Shown here piece by piece: positions 25,119 to 32,892 of a DNA stretch of 53,143 nt. Source of the DNA: an uncultured Prevotellaceae bacterium (lineage in GTDB: Bacteria > Bacteroidota > Bacteroidia > Bacteroidales > Bacteroidaceae); NCBI GenBank assembly GCA_900316685.1, contig ONDS01000012.1, forward strand, positions 73,920 through 127,062. Direction: 5' to 3'. Both the position numbers and the translations under genes were made by a program. How positions within the stretch are numbered: position 1 is the stretch's first letter; each line of letters starts with the position of its first letter. The notes beneath the pieces are model-generated. The model did no database searches. It had not been told where the DNA came from and saw only the letters and a list, made by a program, of their open reading frames with translations.

Positions 25119-25934
25119 ATGAAAAAATACGTATTCCTGGGGTTGTTCATCCTATTCTGCATCTTAGGAGCTATAGGATCTGCCGAAGAAGACACTTATG
25201 AAGTGTCTTCTACAGAGAGCGCGTCGGCATGGCAACAGAAGGAATGGACCGCCGACAACATACCGATGGTGCACCTGAAGGATGCCACGCAGTATGTGAG
25301 CGATCCTGAGAACCTGGTGGCTGCGGCGCAGCGCGATTCTGCCAACTATCTCCTGCGCCTGCTCGACCGTGAGTGCGGCATAGAGAGCGCCTTCATCGTG
25401 GTGGGACACGTCAAGGGGGGCGACACATTCCGCATGGCTCAGGATGTGGGCAACAAATACGGCGTGGGCAGCAAGGAGACCAACCGTGGATTGGTGGTGG
25501 TGATCGCCGTGGAGGACCATGAGGCGTTCATCGCCCCGGGAAGGGGACTGGAGGGTGACCTCACCGACCTGGAGTGCAACCAGATCAGCAGGGCGTGCAT
25601 CATCCCCAATATGAAACAGAACAACGTGAGTGCCGCCGTGGTACAGACCAGCGGCGCCCTCTACGACAAGTTCAAGACGGGCAAGTTGCCCGCGGCCGAC
25701 CAAATGGAAAGCGAAGAAGACGAAGATCTTCCATGGTGGCTGCAACTGATTATCTACGCCCTCATCATACTCTTCGCTATCTATAGCAACAGCCATGGCG
25801 GTTCGGGCAACTCCGGCGGTATATGGATTTCCACCGGCGGTTTCGGTGGCGGACGGTCGTCGGGCGGCGGCTTCCGAGGAGGAAGTTACGGCGGCGGTGG
25901 CTTCGGCGGCGGCGGATCGCGGTCGAGCTGGTAG
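25119..25934 (+). CDS. TPM-domain membrane protein (YgcG-like)
   Basis: A 271-residue protein with an N-terminal hydrophobic segment (residues 4-20, FLGLFILFCILGAIG), a TPM domain (about 50-175, containing LDRECGIESAFIVVGHV and LVVVIAVEDHEAFIAPG), a second membrane span near 206-222 (LQLIIYALIILFAIY) and a 45-residue Gly/Ser-rich tail ending GGGGSRSSW. TPM proteins are thought to be envelope chaperone- or phosphatase-like factors. It precedes a lemA gene by 103 bp, and TPM and LemA genes are paired in many bacteria. Confidence 0.9.
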   Translation: MKKYVFLGLFILFCILGAIGSAEEDTYEVSSTESASAWQQKEWTADNIPMVHLKDATQYVSDPENLVAAAQRDSANYLLRLLDRECGIESAFIVVGHVKGGDTFRMAQDVGNKYGVGSKETNRGLVVVIAVEDHEAFIAPGRGLEGDLTDLECNQISRACIIPNMKQNNVSAAVVQTSGALYDKFKTGKLPAADQMESEEDEDLPWWLQLIIYALIILFAIYSNSHGGSGNSGGIWISTGGFGGGRSSGGGFRGGSYGGGGFGGGGSRSSW

Positions 25935-25936
25935 GA

Positions 25937-26007
25937 GTGTTGAGTGTTTAGTGTTTAGTGTTTAGTGTTGAGTGTTTGGTGTTGAGTGTTGAGTGATTAG
26001 TGTTGTA
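25937..26007. repeat. 7-nt-period array between the TPM gene and lemA
   Basis: About nine GTTTAGT/GTTGAGT/GTTTGGT heptamers fill most of the gap and end about 30 bp before the lemA ATG. Confidence 0.85.
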
Positions 26008-26037
26008 ATCTCGAAAAATTAATTATATCTCAAAAAT

Positions 26038-26616
26038 ATGAAAAAAGGATTGATTCTTATCGCCGTAGTGGCTGTATTGGCCATTTTCGGCATCGGTGCC
26101 TACAATGGCATGGTTGACAAACAAGAAACGGCTACGAAGGAGTTGGCCAATGTGCAGGCCACCTATCAGCGTCGTGCCGACCTCATCCCCAACCTGGTGG
26201 AGACCGTGAAAGGCTATGCCAAGCATGAGGAGGAGACCTTCAAGGCGGTGGTGGAAGCACGCGCCAAGGCCACGCAGATCACCATCGACCCGTCGAACGT
26301 CACCGCCGAACAGCTGAGGCAGTTCCAGCAGGCTCAGGGCGACCTGAGTACGGCTCTCGGCAAACTCATCGCCGTATCCGAGGCTTATCCCGACCTGAAG
26401 GCCAGTGAGCAGTTCACCAACCTGCAGACGCAGCTGGAGGGCACTGAGAACCGTATCAACGAGGCCCGTCAGCGCTTCAACCAGGCGGTGACCGAATACA
26501 ACCAGAGCATTCGCCACTTCCCCAACTCGCTCTTCGCCGGTATGTTCGGATTCGAGAAGATGGAGAAGTTCGAAGCCGAGGCTGCCGCACAGAAGGCTCC
26601 CGAGGTGAAGTTCTGA
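26038..26616 (+). CDS. lemA: LemA family protein
   Basis: A 192-residue protein with an N-terminal membrane anchor (residues 4-21) and the alpha-helical LemA domain: GMVDKQETATKELANVQATYQRRADLIPNL (in parts, about 24-53), ETVKGYAKHEEETF, then RFNQAVTEYNQSIRHFPNSLFA (about 141-162), the most conserved stretch of the family. Biochemical function is unknown; LemA is linked to envelope stress and protein processing. It lies downstream of the TPM gene and 5 bp upstream of the THUMP-like methyltransferase. Confidence 0.95.
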   Translation: MKKGLILIAVVAVLAIFGIGAYNGMVDKQETATKELANVQATYQRRADLIPNLVETVKGYAKHEEETFKAVVEARAKATQITIDPSNVTAEQLRQFQQAQGDLSTALGKLIAVSEAYPDLKASEQFTNLQTQLEGTENRINEARQRFNQAVTEYNQSIRHFPNSLFAGMFGFEKMEKFEAEAAAQKAPEVKF

Positions 26617-26621
26617 ACACC

Positions 26622-27848
26622 ATGATCCGCGACCTGGATTTTGTACGTGCACATCGTAACGACGATGTGCACTCTTTGGCGTTGCAGGCTGCCAAGTATC
26701 CCGAGGTGGATATGCCGTGGGTGGTGCAGCAGGTGGACGCATGGCAGAGGGCACGCACCAAACTGCCCCGATGGGCTGCCACCGAGGGCATCCTCTTCCC
26801 CCCGCACCTGTCGATGGAGCAGTGTTCCTCGGAGAGCGCAGCACTGTATAAGGCCTCGGTGGTAGAGCGGTGGCTCGCAAAATGGGGCGAGGATAGGCCG
26901 TCGAAGGAGAGACCCACCACCTTGGTCGACCTGACGGGTGGACTGGGGGTTGACCATGCGGCGATGGCCCCTCTTTTCCAGTACTCCTTGTTCGTGGAGC
27001 GGCAGCCGGTTCTTTGTGAGTTGGCACTACATAATTTCCCCCTGCTCGGCTTGGAGCATGTGGAAGTGGTGGAGGCCGACGCCGAGGCGTATGTGGATGG
27101 GTTGCCGATGGTGGATGTCGTCTTTCTCGACCCCGCCCGTCGCGACAACCATGGCGGGCGCACATGGGGCATAGCCGACTGTACGCCCAACATACTGCCA
27201 TTGTTGCCCAAGCTGTTGCAGTGTGCCCACATGGTGATGGTCAAACTGTCGCCCATGCTTGATTGGCATCAGGCTGTCAGGCAACTGGAGCAGGCGGGCG
27301 GACATGTCGACGAGGTGCATATCGTGGATGTGGGTGGCGAGTGCAAGGAATTGCTCTTCGTGGTGACATCACGCGCCGTCGATGCCGCCCCGGCACTTTT
27401 TTGTGTACACGACGGACAATGCTGGACCATGACCGATGAGGAACGGCAGGTGCCATGTGCATACGTAGCCGACGAGTCGACGCTACAGGCTGTCGGCACA
27501 CTCTGCGAACCTTATCCTTGCATCATGAAAAGCGGGTGCTTCGGCATGCTCTCCCATCGTTATGGATTGAGCGCCGTCTCGCCCAACAGCCATCTCTTCG
27601 TGGGCCATGCACCTACAGGTCCTCTCCCCGGTAGGATGTTCCACGTGCAACAGGTGTTCTCGCTCAACAAAAAAGCATGTGCCGAGGCGCTGCAAGGCGT
27701 CAGCCATGCCAATATCACCACCCGCAATTTCCATCTCACGCCCGACCAACTGCGCAAGAAACTCCGTCTGCGCGATGGCGGCGATGTTTTCCTTTTCGCC
27801 ACCACCTTCCAGCGCCGTGCCGTCCTGTTCAAGTGCGTGAAAAAATGA
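26622..27848 (+). CDS. THUMP-like domain class I SAM-dependent methyltransferase (PG_1098 type)
   Basis: The 408-residue protein has a Rossmann methyltransferase core: VDLTGGLGVDHAAM (about 104-117, SAM loop), a LFVERQPVLCELAL segment, then VVFLDPARRDNHGGR (about 166-180), the family hallmark. A ferredoxin-like segment and a C-terminal THUMP-like domain follow (IMKSGCFGMLS, SHLFVGH, ITTRNFHLTPDQLRKKL). A THUMP-like domain suggests an RNA substrate, but none is established. It starts 5 bp after lemA, so it is in that operon. A parS-like sequence falls inside it at 27637. Confidence 0.85.
   Translation: MIRDLDFVRAHRNDDVHSLALQAAKYPEVDMPWVVQQVDAWQRARTKLPRWAATEGILFPPHLSMEQCSSESAALYKASVVERWLAKWGEDRPSKERPTTLVDLTGGLGVDHAAMAPLFQYSLFVERQPVLCELALHNFPLLGLEHVEVVEADAEAYVDGLPMVDVVFLDPARRDNHGGRTWGIADCTPNILPLLPKLLQCAHMVMVKLSPMLDWHQAVRQLEQAGGHVDEVHIVDVGGECKELLFVVTSRAVDAAPALFCVHDGQCWTMTDEERQVPCAYVADESTLQAVGTLCEPYPCIMKSGCFGMLSHRYGLSAVSPNSHLFVGHAPTGPLPGRMFHVQQVFSLNKKACAEALQGVSHANITTRNFHLTPDQLRKKLRLRDGGDVFLFATTFQRRAVLFKCVKK
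27637..27652. promoter_or_regulatory. parS-like sequence within the THUMP-like methyltransferase
   Basis: TGTTCCACGTGCAACA differs by one base from the parS pattern TGTTNCACGTGAAACA. It encodes a conserved-looking FHVQQ stretch, so coincidence is quite possible. Confidence 0.25.
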
Positions 27849-27873
27849 AAAGAAAAGAAAAGCGGCCATTCTT

Positions 27874-27905
27874 CTTGTCATTTTATCTTTTTTTTCGTAC
27901 TTTTG
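27874..27905 (+). promoter_or_regulatory. Promoter of the GNAT-like gene
   Basis: CTTG (27874-27877), 20 bp, then TACTTTTG (27898-27905). It lies 49 bp before the chosen ATG at 27954. Confidence 0.65.
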
Positions 27906-27953
27906 CAAAGGATTATGCTTTCTCGGCAAATCCCACTCTTAAACGCATCAACC

Positions 27954-29093
27954 ATGTCAGTAGAAATCAAGAAAGTAGAGACAAAGAAAGACTTGAAGAA
28001 GTTCATAGAGTTTCACTACTCTCTCTACAAAGGAAACAAATACGACGCCCCTAATCTTTACAGCGAGGAGGTGAAAACGCTGAGCAAAGACAAGAACTCC
28101 GCGTTTAAGTTTTGCGAGGCGGAATATTACTTAGCCTATAAGGATGGGCAGTTGGTGGGGCGTGTGGCGGCCATCATCAACCACAAGGCCAACCAGCGTT
28201 GGAACCACCAACGGGTGCGCTTCGGTTGGATCGATTTCGTGGATGATATCGAGGTGTCGAGGGCGCTGTTGGATGCCGTGGCCGACTATGGGCGAAGCAA
28301 GGGCATGAACGAGATGGTCGGTCCTCTCGGGTTCACCGATATGGACCCTGAGGGCATGCTCATGGAAGGCTTCGATGAACTGGGCACCATGGCCACCATC
28401 TACAACTATCCCTACTACATCAAGCACATGGAGCAGTTGGGCGGCTTTGAGAAAGACAACGACTATGTGGAGTACAAACTCTTCGTGCCTTCAGAGGTGC
28501 CTGAGAAGTTTGCCAAGATTGCCGACATGATACAACGGCGCTACAACCTGCGTGTGAAGGGCCTCACCAAGAAAGAGGTGTATGAGGGGGGCTATGGACG
28601 CAAACTCTTCGAGGTGCTCAACGAGGCGATGAAAGACCTGTACGAGTATTCCGAACTTTCCGATGAGCAAATCGACGAGTATGTCAGGATGTACATGCCC
28701 GCACTCGACCTCGATATCGTGGCCATCATCGAGGATGGCAACACGGGCAAGGTGGTGGGTGCCGGTGTCTGTGTGCTGTCTCTCACCCGGGCGTTGCAGA
28801 AATGCCGCAAGGGAAGGCTCTGGCCCTTCGGATGGTGGCATATCCTCAAGGTCATCAAATTCCACAAGTCGGATATCGTCGACCTCCTGCTCATCGGCGT
28901 GTTGCCCGAATACCGCAGCAAGGGTGCCAACGCCTTGCTCTTCAGCTATCTCATACCGCGGTTCTACCGCATGGGCGTGAAGTGGGGCGAGACGCACGTG
29001 GAAATGGAAACCAATGGCAAGGTGCAGAGCCAGTGGCAACACCTCAACCACGAACTGCATAAGCGTCGCCGCTGCTACAAGAAGAAGATTTAG
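27954..29093 (+). CDS. GNAT-fold acyltransferase-like protein
   Basis: A 379-residue protein of a large Bacteroidetes family annotated as N-acetyltransferase or hypothetical. The N-terminal KKDLKKFIEFHYSLYKGNKY is the family opening; FGWIDFVDDIEVSRALLDAV and MVGPLGFTDMDPEGML mark the first GNAT-like half. A second half ends in LLLIGVLPEYRSKGANALLF, where RSKGA resembles the acetyl-CoA-binding Q/RxxGxG/A loop. The ATG at 27954 gives the usual MSVEIKKV start; an upstream in-frame ATG exists at 27915. Substrate unknown. Confidence 0.8.
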   Translation: MSVEIKKVETKKDLKKFIEFHYSLYKGNKYDAPNLYSEEVKTLSKDKNSAFKFCEAEYYLAYKDGQLVGRVAAIINHKANQRWNHQRVRFGWIDFVDDIEVSRALLDAVADYGRSKGMNEMVGPLGFTDMDPEGMLMEGFDELGTMATIYNYPYYIKHMEQLGGFEKDNDYVEYKLFVPSEVPEKFAKIADMIQRRYNLRVKGLTKKEVYEGGYGRKLFEVLNEAMKDLYEYSELSDEQIDEYVRMYMPALDLDIVAIIEDGNTGKVVGAGVCVLSLTRALQKCRKGRLWPFGWWHILKVIKFHKSDIVDLLLIGVLPEYRSKGANALLFSYLIPRFYRMGVKWGETHVEMETNGKVQSQWQHLNHELHKRRRCYKKKI

Positions 29094-29095
29094 AG

Positions 29096-29127
29096 TTCGG
29101 GAGTTCAGGAGTTCGGGAGTTCAGACA
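29096..29127 (+). repeat. 7-nt-period array upstream of parE
   Basis: Four to five GTTCGGGA/GTTCAGGA units directly after the GNAT gene stop. A short relative occurs at 40605-40620. Confidence 0.65.
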
Positions 29128-29177
29128 TTTTCATGCAACTAACTTGTAACTCGTCAACTAAGAAACAACATTTTTAA

Positions 29178-31127
29178 ATGGACAACAATATACCCACCAC
29201 AGAAGACCTCTCCCCAAAATATATTGAAGACAATATCGTGCACCTCTCCGATATGGAGCATGTGCGCAAACGCCCCGGTATGTATATCGGCCGACTGGGC
29301 GACGGTTCTTTGCCCGAAGACGGTATCTATGTGTTGTTGAAGGAGGTCATCGACAACTCCATCGACGAGTTCAAGATGAATGCCGGAAAACGTATTGAGA
29401 TAGATATCGAAGACCATCTCAGGGTGAGGGTGCGCGACTATGGCCGAGGCATACCGCAAGGAAAACTCATCGAGGCGGTCAACGTGCTCAATACGGGTGG
29501 CAAATACGACTCCAAGGCATTTAAGAAGAGCGTGGGCCTCAACGGAGTGGGCGTGAAGGCGGTGAATGCGCTGAGCACCCATTTCGAGGCAGCTTCCTAC
29601 CGCGAGGGCAAGGTGAGGAAAGTGGTGTTCGAACGTGGTGAGTTGAAGGACGACCAGACGCAGACAACCACCGACGAGACGGGCACACTGATATTCTTCG
29701 AACCCGACAACACGATGTTCAAAAACTATCGCTTCCAGGATGATATCGTGGAGACGATGTTGCGCAACTACACCTACCTGAACACCGGGCTGACCATCAT
29801 GTACAACGGAAGGCGCATCCTCAGCCGCAACGGATTGGAAGACCTGCTCAACGACAGCATGACCAACGAGGGCATCTACCCCATCATACACATGAAGGGC
29901 GAGGACATAGAGATAGCCTTCACCCATACCAACCAATATGGCGAGGAGTATCATTCGTTCGTCAACGGTCAGCACACCACCCAGGGCGGCACGCACCAAA
30001 GCGCATTCAAGGAGCATATCGCCAAGACCATCAAGGAATTTTCGGGCAAGAACTTCGAATATGGCGACATTCGCAACGGGTTGGTGGCAGCCATCGCCGT
30101 GAATGTGGAAGAGCCGGTGTTCGAGAGCCAGACAAAGATAAAACTTGGTTCGCTCACCATGAGCCCCGACGGGGTTTCCATCAACAAGTATGTGGGCGAC
30201 TTCATCAAACAGGAAGTAGACAACTACCTGCATAAGCATGCCGACGTGGCGGAAATCATGCTGCAGAAAATCTCGGAGAGCGAGAAAGAGCGCAAGGCCA
30301 TGGCGGGGGTGACCAAACTGGCGCGCGAACGGGCCAAGAAAGCCAACCTGCACAATCGCAAGCTGCGTGACTGCCGCATACATTTCTCCGATGCCAAGAA
30401 CGACCGCAAGGAAGAGAGTTCCATCTTCATCACCGAGGGCGATTCGGCCAGCGGAAGCATCACCAAGAGCCGCGACGTAAACACCCAGGCGGTGTTCTCA
30501 CTCCGGGGAAAACCGCTGAATTGCTTCGGACTGACCAAGAAGGTGGTGTACGAGAACGAGGAGTTCAACCTGCTGCAGGCTGCCCTCGATATCGAGGATG
30601 GGCTCGACACGCTGCGCTATAACAAGGTGATTGTGGCCACCGATGCCGATGTCGACGGCATGCACATACGCTTGCTTATCATCACCTTCTTCCTCCAGTT
30701 CTTCCCCGACCTGATCAAGAAAGGGCATGTCTACGTGCTGCAAACTCCACTGTTCCGCGTGCGCAACCGACGCACCAAGGTCAAGAACAAGCAGGTGGTG
30801 GCCGAGGCGGACGCCAAGTTGCAGAAAGGCGAGAAGAAAAGCGACTTCATCACGCGTTATTGCTATAGCGACGAGGAGCGCCAACAAGCTATACACGATC
30901 TGGGACCCGACCCGGAAATCACCCGTTTCAAGGGTTTGGGAGAAATCTCCCCCGACGAGTTCGTCCATTTCATCGGCCCCGACATCCGGCTGGAGCAGGT
31001 GACACTGCATAAGACCGACCAGGTGCAGAAGCTTTTGGAATATTACATGGGCAAGAACACCATGGAACGCCAGAATTTCATCATCGACAACCTGGTGATA
31101 GAGGAAGACCGGCCGGAAGAATTTTGA
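29178..31127 (+). CDS. parE: DNA topoisomerase IV subunit B (ParE type)
   Basis: ParE supplies the ATPase of topoisomerase IV, which decatenates chromosomes. At 649 residues it is the short Bacteroidetes form. The GHKL ATPase has KRPGMYIGR (32-41), [10 protein letters not shown] with the catalytic Glu (about 55-64), DYGRGIP and [19 protein letters not shown]. The TOPRIM part has EGDSASGS (about 420-427) and [10 protein letters not shown] (about 490-499). I favour ParE over GyrB because of the length, but the two are close. It lies in front of an S41 protease gene; no parC is adjacent. Confidence 0.9.
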   Translation: MDNNIPTTEDLSPKYIEDNIVHLSDMEHVRKRPGMYIGRLGDGSLPEDGIYVLLKEVIDNSIDEFKMNAGKRIEIDIEDHLRVRVRDYGRGIPQGKLIEAVNVLNTGGKYDSKAFKKSVGLNGVGVKAVNALSTHFEAASYREGKVRKVVFERGELKDDQTQTTTDETGTLIFFEPDNTMFKNYRFQDDIVETMLRNYTYLNTGLTIMYNGRRILSRNGLEDLLNDSMTNEGIYPIIHMKGEDIEIAFTHTNQYGEEYHSFVNGQHTTQGGTHQSAFKEHIAKTIKEFSGKNFEYGDIRNGLVAAIAVNVEEPVFESQTKIKLGSLTMSPDGVSINKYVGDFIKQEVDNYLHKHADVAEIMLQKISESEKERKAMAGVTKLARERAKKANLHNRKLRDCRIHFSDAKNDRKEESSIFITEGDSASGSITKSRDVNTQAVFSLRGKPLNCFGLTKKVVYENEEFNLLQAALDIEDGLDTLRYNKVIVATDADVDGMHIRLLIITFFLQFFPDLIKKGHVYVLQTPLFRVRNRRTKVKNKQVVAEADAKLQKGEKKSDFITRYCYSDEERQQAIHDLGPDPEITRFKGLGEISPDEFVHFIGPDIRLEQVTLHKTDQVQKLLEYYMGKNTMERQNFIIDNLVIEEDRPEEF

Positions 31128-31210
31128 TTTTTGATTTTCCGATTTTCCGATTTTCCGGTTTTCCGTAATAACGTAATAACGAAATAACGTAATAACGAAA
31201 TAACGAAAAA
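31127..31210 (+). repeat. 7-nt-period arrays between parE and the S41 protease
   Basis: GATTTTCC units (period mostly 8) run from 31127 to about 31160, then AATAACG/TAATAACGA units to 31207. They end 40 bp before the protease ATG and give an AT-rich leader. Confidence 0.7.
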
Positions 31211-31248
31211 AGCCAAACAAAAACTGAACGAAAAAAAAGAAAGAACCA

Positions 31249-32820
31249 ATGATGAAAAAATATATAGCAATGGCATTGTTGCTCATTCCTGTGGCGGCAA
31301 TGGCCCAATTCGTTATCGAAACGCCTAACCCGATGGCCAAGTTCCGCATGGCGCAGATGGCCATCAACAATCTCTATGTCGACAAGGTGGACGACAACAA
31401 GCTCGTGGAGGATGCCATACGCGGCATGCTCAAGGAACTTGATCCTCACTCCACCTATTCCACCCCTGAAGAGGTGAAGGCGCTCACTGAGCCCCTGCAA
31501 GGTAATTTTGAGGGTATCGGCATACAGTTCAATGTGGTGGAGGATACGCTCATGGTCATCCAACCCGTGACCAACGGACCATCGGAGAAAGTGGGCATCG
31601 TGGCTGGCGACCGTATCGTGTCGGTGAACGACACTGCCATCGCGGGGGTGAAGATGAAGAAGGAGGACATGATGAAGAGGCTGCGCGGTCCGAAGGGCAC
31701 GAAGGTGAAACTGGGAGTGGTGCGGCCGGGAGCGGGCAAACCGCTTAGCTTCATGGTCGTACGCGACAAGATTCCCGTCTACTCCATCCATGCGTCCTAC
31801 ATGATACGTCCCGAGGTGGGCTATGTGCGTATCGAGCAGTTCGCCCAAAACACCTACAATGAGTTCATGAATGCGGTGCAGAAACTGCGCGCACAAGGCA
31901 TGAAGACGCTCATCATCGATTTGCAGGAGAACGGCGGTGGCTATCTGCAGACTGCCGTCCAGATAGCCAATGAGTTCTTGCAGCGCGGCGACCTCGTGGT
32001 CTATACCGAGGGCCGTAGCACACCGCGGCAGACGTTTACCGCCGATGGGAGGGGCAGTCTGCGCGACCTTCAATTATATGTCCTTGTCAACGAGTTCTCG
32101 GCCTCGGCTTCGGAGATTCTCGCTGGCGCCATGCAAGACCAAGACCGCGGCTTCGTGGTGGGGCGGCGCTCCTTCGGCAAGGGCTTGGTGCAGCGGCCCA
32201 TCGAGTTTTCCGATGGGTCGATGATACGCCTCACCATCTCACATTATTACACACCTTCGGGCCGTTGCATACAGAAGCCGTATAAGAAAGGCGACCTGAA
32301 AGATTACGAGATGGATTTCGAAAACCGGCTCAAGCATGGTGAGTTGACCAATCCCGACAGTATACATTTCGCCGACTCGCTCAAGTTCCACACCCTGCAT
32401 GAGCATCGCACGGTGTATGGCGGCGGTGGCATCATGCCCGACTATTTCGTGCCTCTCGACACTACCAAATATACGCGGTTCCACCGCAAGCTGGCTGCGA
32501 AAAACCTCATCATCACAGCCAATCTGAGGTATGTGGACCAACACCGCAAGGAACTGAAAAGGCAATACGCGTCGTTTGAGGCGTTCTTGAACCAGTTTGA
32601 GGTTCCCCAATCCGTGGTCGACGATATCCTCGCAGAGGCGAAAAAACAGGGCATAGAGCCAAAGGATGATGATGAGTTGCAACGTACCTTGGGATACCTG
32701 CGCACGCAACTCAAGGGACTCATCGCACGCGACCTCTGGGATATGAACGAGTATTTCCAGATAGTCAACCAAAACAACGATATCGTGCAGAAGGCGCTGG
32801 AGTTGATAGCCAAAGGCTAA
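31249..32820 (+). CDS. S41 family carboxyl-terminal processing protease
   Basis: A 523-residue exported serine protease of the CtpA/Prc group. Signal peptide residues 1-20 (LLLIPVAAMAQ), PDZ domain about 85-165 (GIGIQFNVVEDTLMVI, GIVAGDRIVSVND), and catalytic domain about 180-355. NEFSASASEILAGA (about 280-293) carries the nucleophilic Ser and RRSFGKGLVQ (about 307-316) the general-base Lys. A C-terminal helical extension follows. It probably trims or degrades periplasmic proteins. Confidence 0.93.
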   Translation: MMKKYIAMALLLIPVAAMAQFVIETPNPMAKFRMAQMAINNLYVDKVDDNKLVEDAIRGMLKELDPHSTYSTPEEVKALTEPLQGNFEGIGIQFNVVEDTLMVIQPVTNGPSEKVGIVAGDRIVSVNDTAIAGVKMKKEDMMKRLRGPKGTKVKLGVVRPGAGKPLSFMVVRDKIPVYSIHASYMIRPEVGYVRIEQFAQNTYNEFMNAVQKLRAQGMKTLIIDLQENGGGYLQTAVQIANEFLQRGDLVVYTEGRSTPRQTFTADGRGSLRDLQLYVLVNEFSASASEILAGAMQDQDRGFVVGRRSFGKGLVQRPIEFSDGSMIRLTISHYYTPSGRCIQKPYKKGDLKDYEMDFENRLKHGELTNPDSIHFADSLKFHTLHEHRTVYGGGGIMPDYFVPLDTTKYTRFHRKLAAKNLIITANLRYVDQHRKELKRQYASFEAFLNQFEVPQSVVDDILAEAKKQGIEPKDDDELQRTLGYLRTQLKGLIARDLWDMNEYFQIVNQNNDIVQKALELIAKG

Positions 32821-32843
32821 GGATAGTCGGTAGGAAGGCAGAC

Positions 32844-32876
32844 AATAAGCGCAATCCCTGAAGGATTGCGCTTATT
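32844..32876. terminator. Bidirectional terminator between the S41 protease and the DEAD-box helicase
   Basis: A perfect 14-bp stem, AATAAGCGCAATCC / GGATTGCGCTTATT with a 5-nt loop CTGAA, lies between converging genes and has T-rich flanks on both strands. Confidence 0.9.
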
Positions 32877-32892
32877 TCATATTTCACATTTC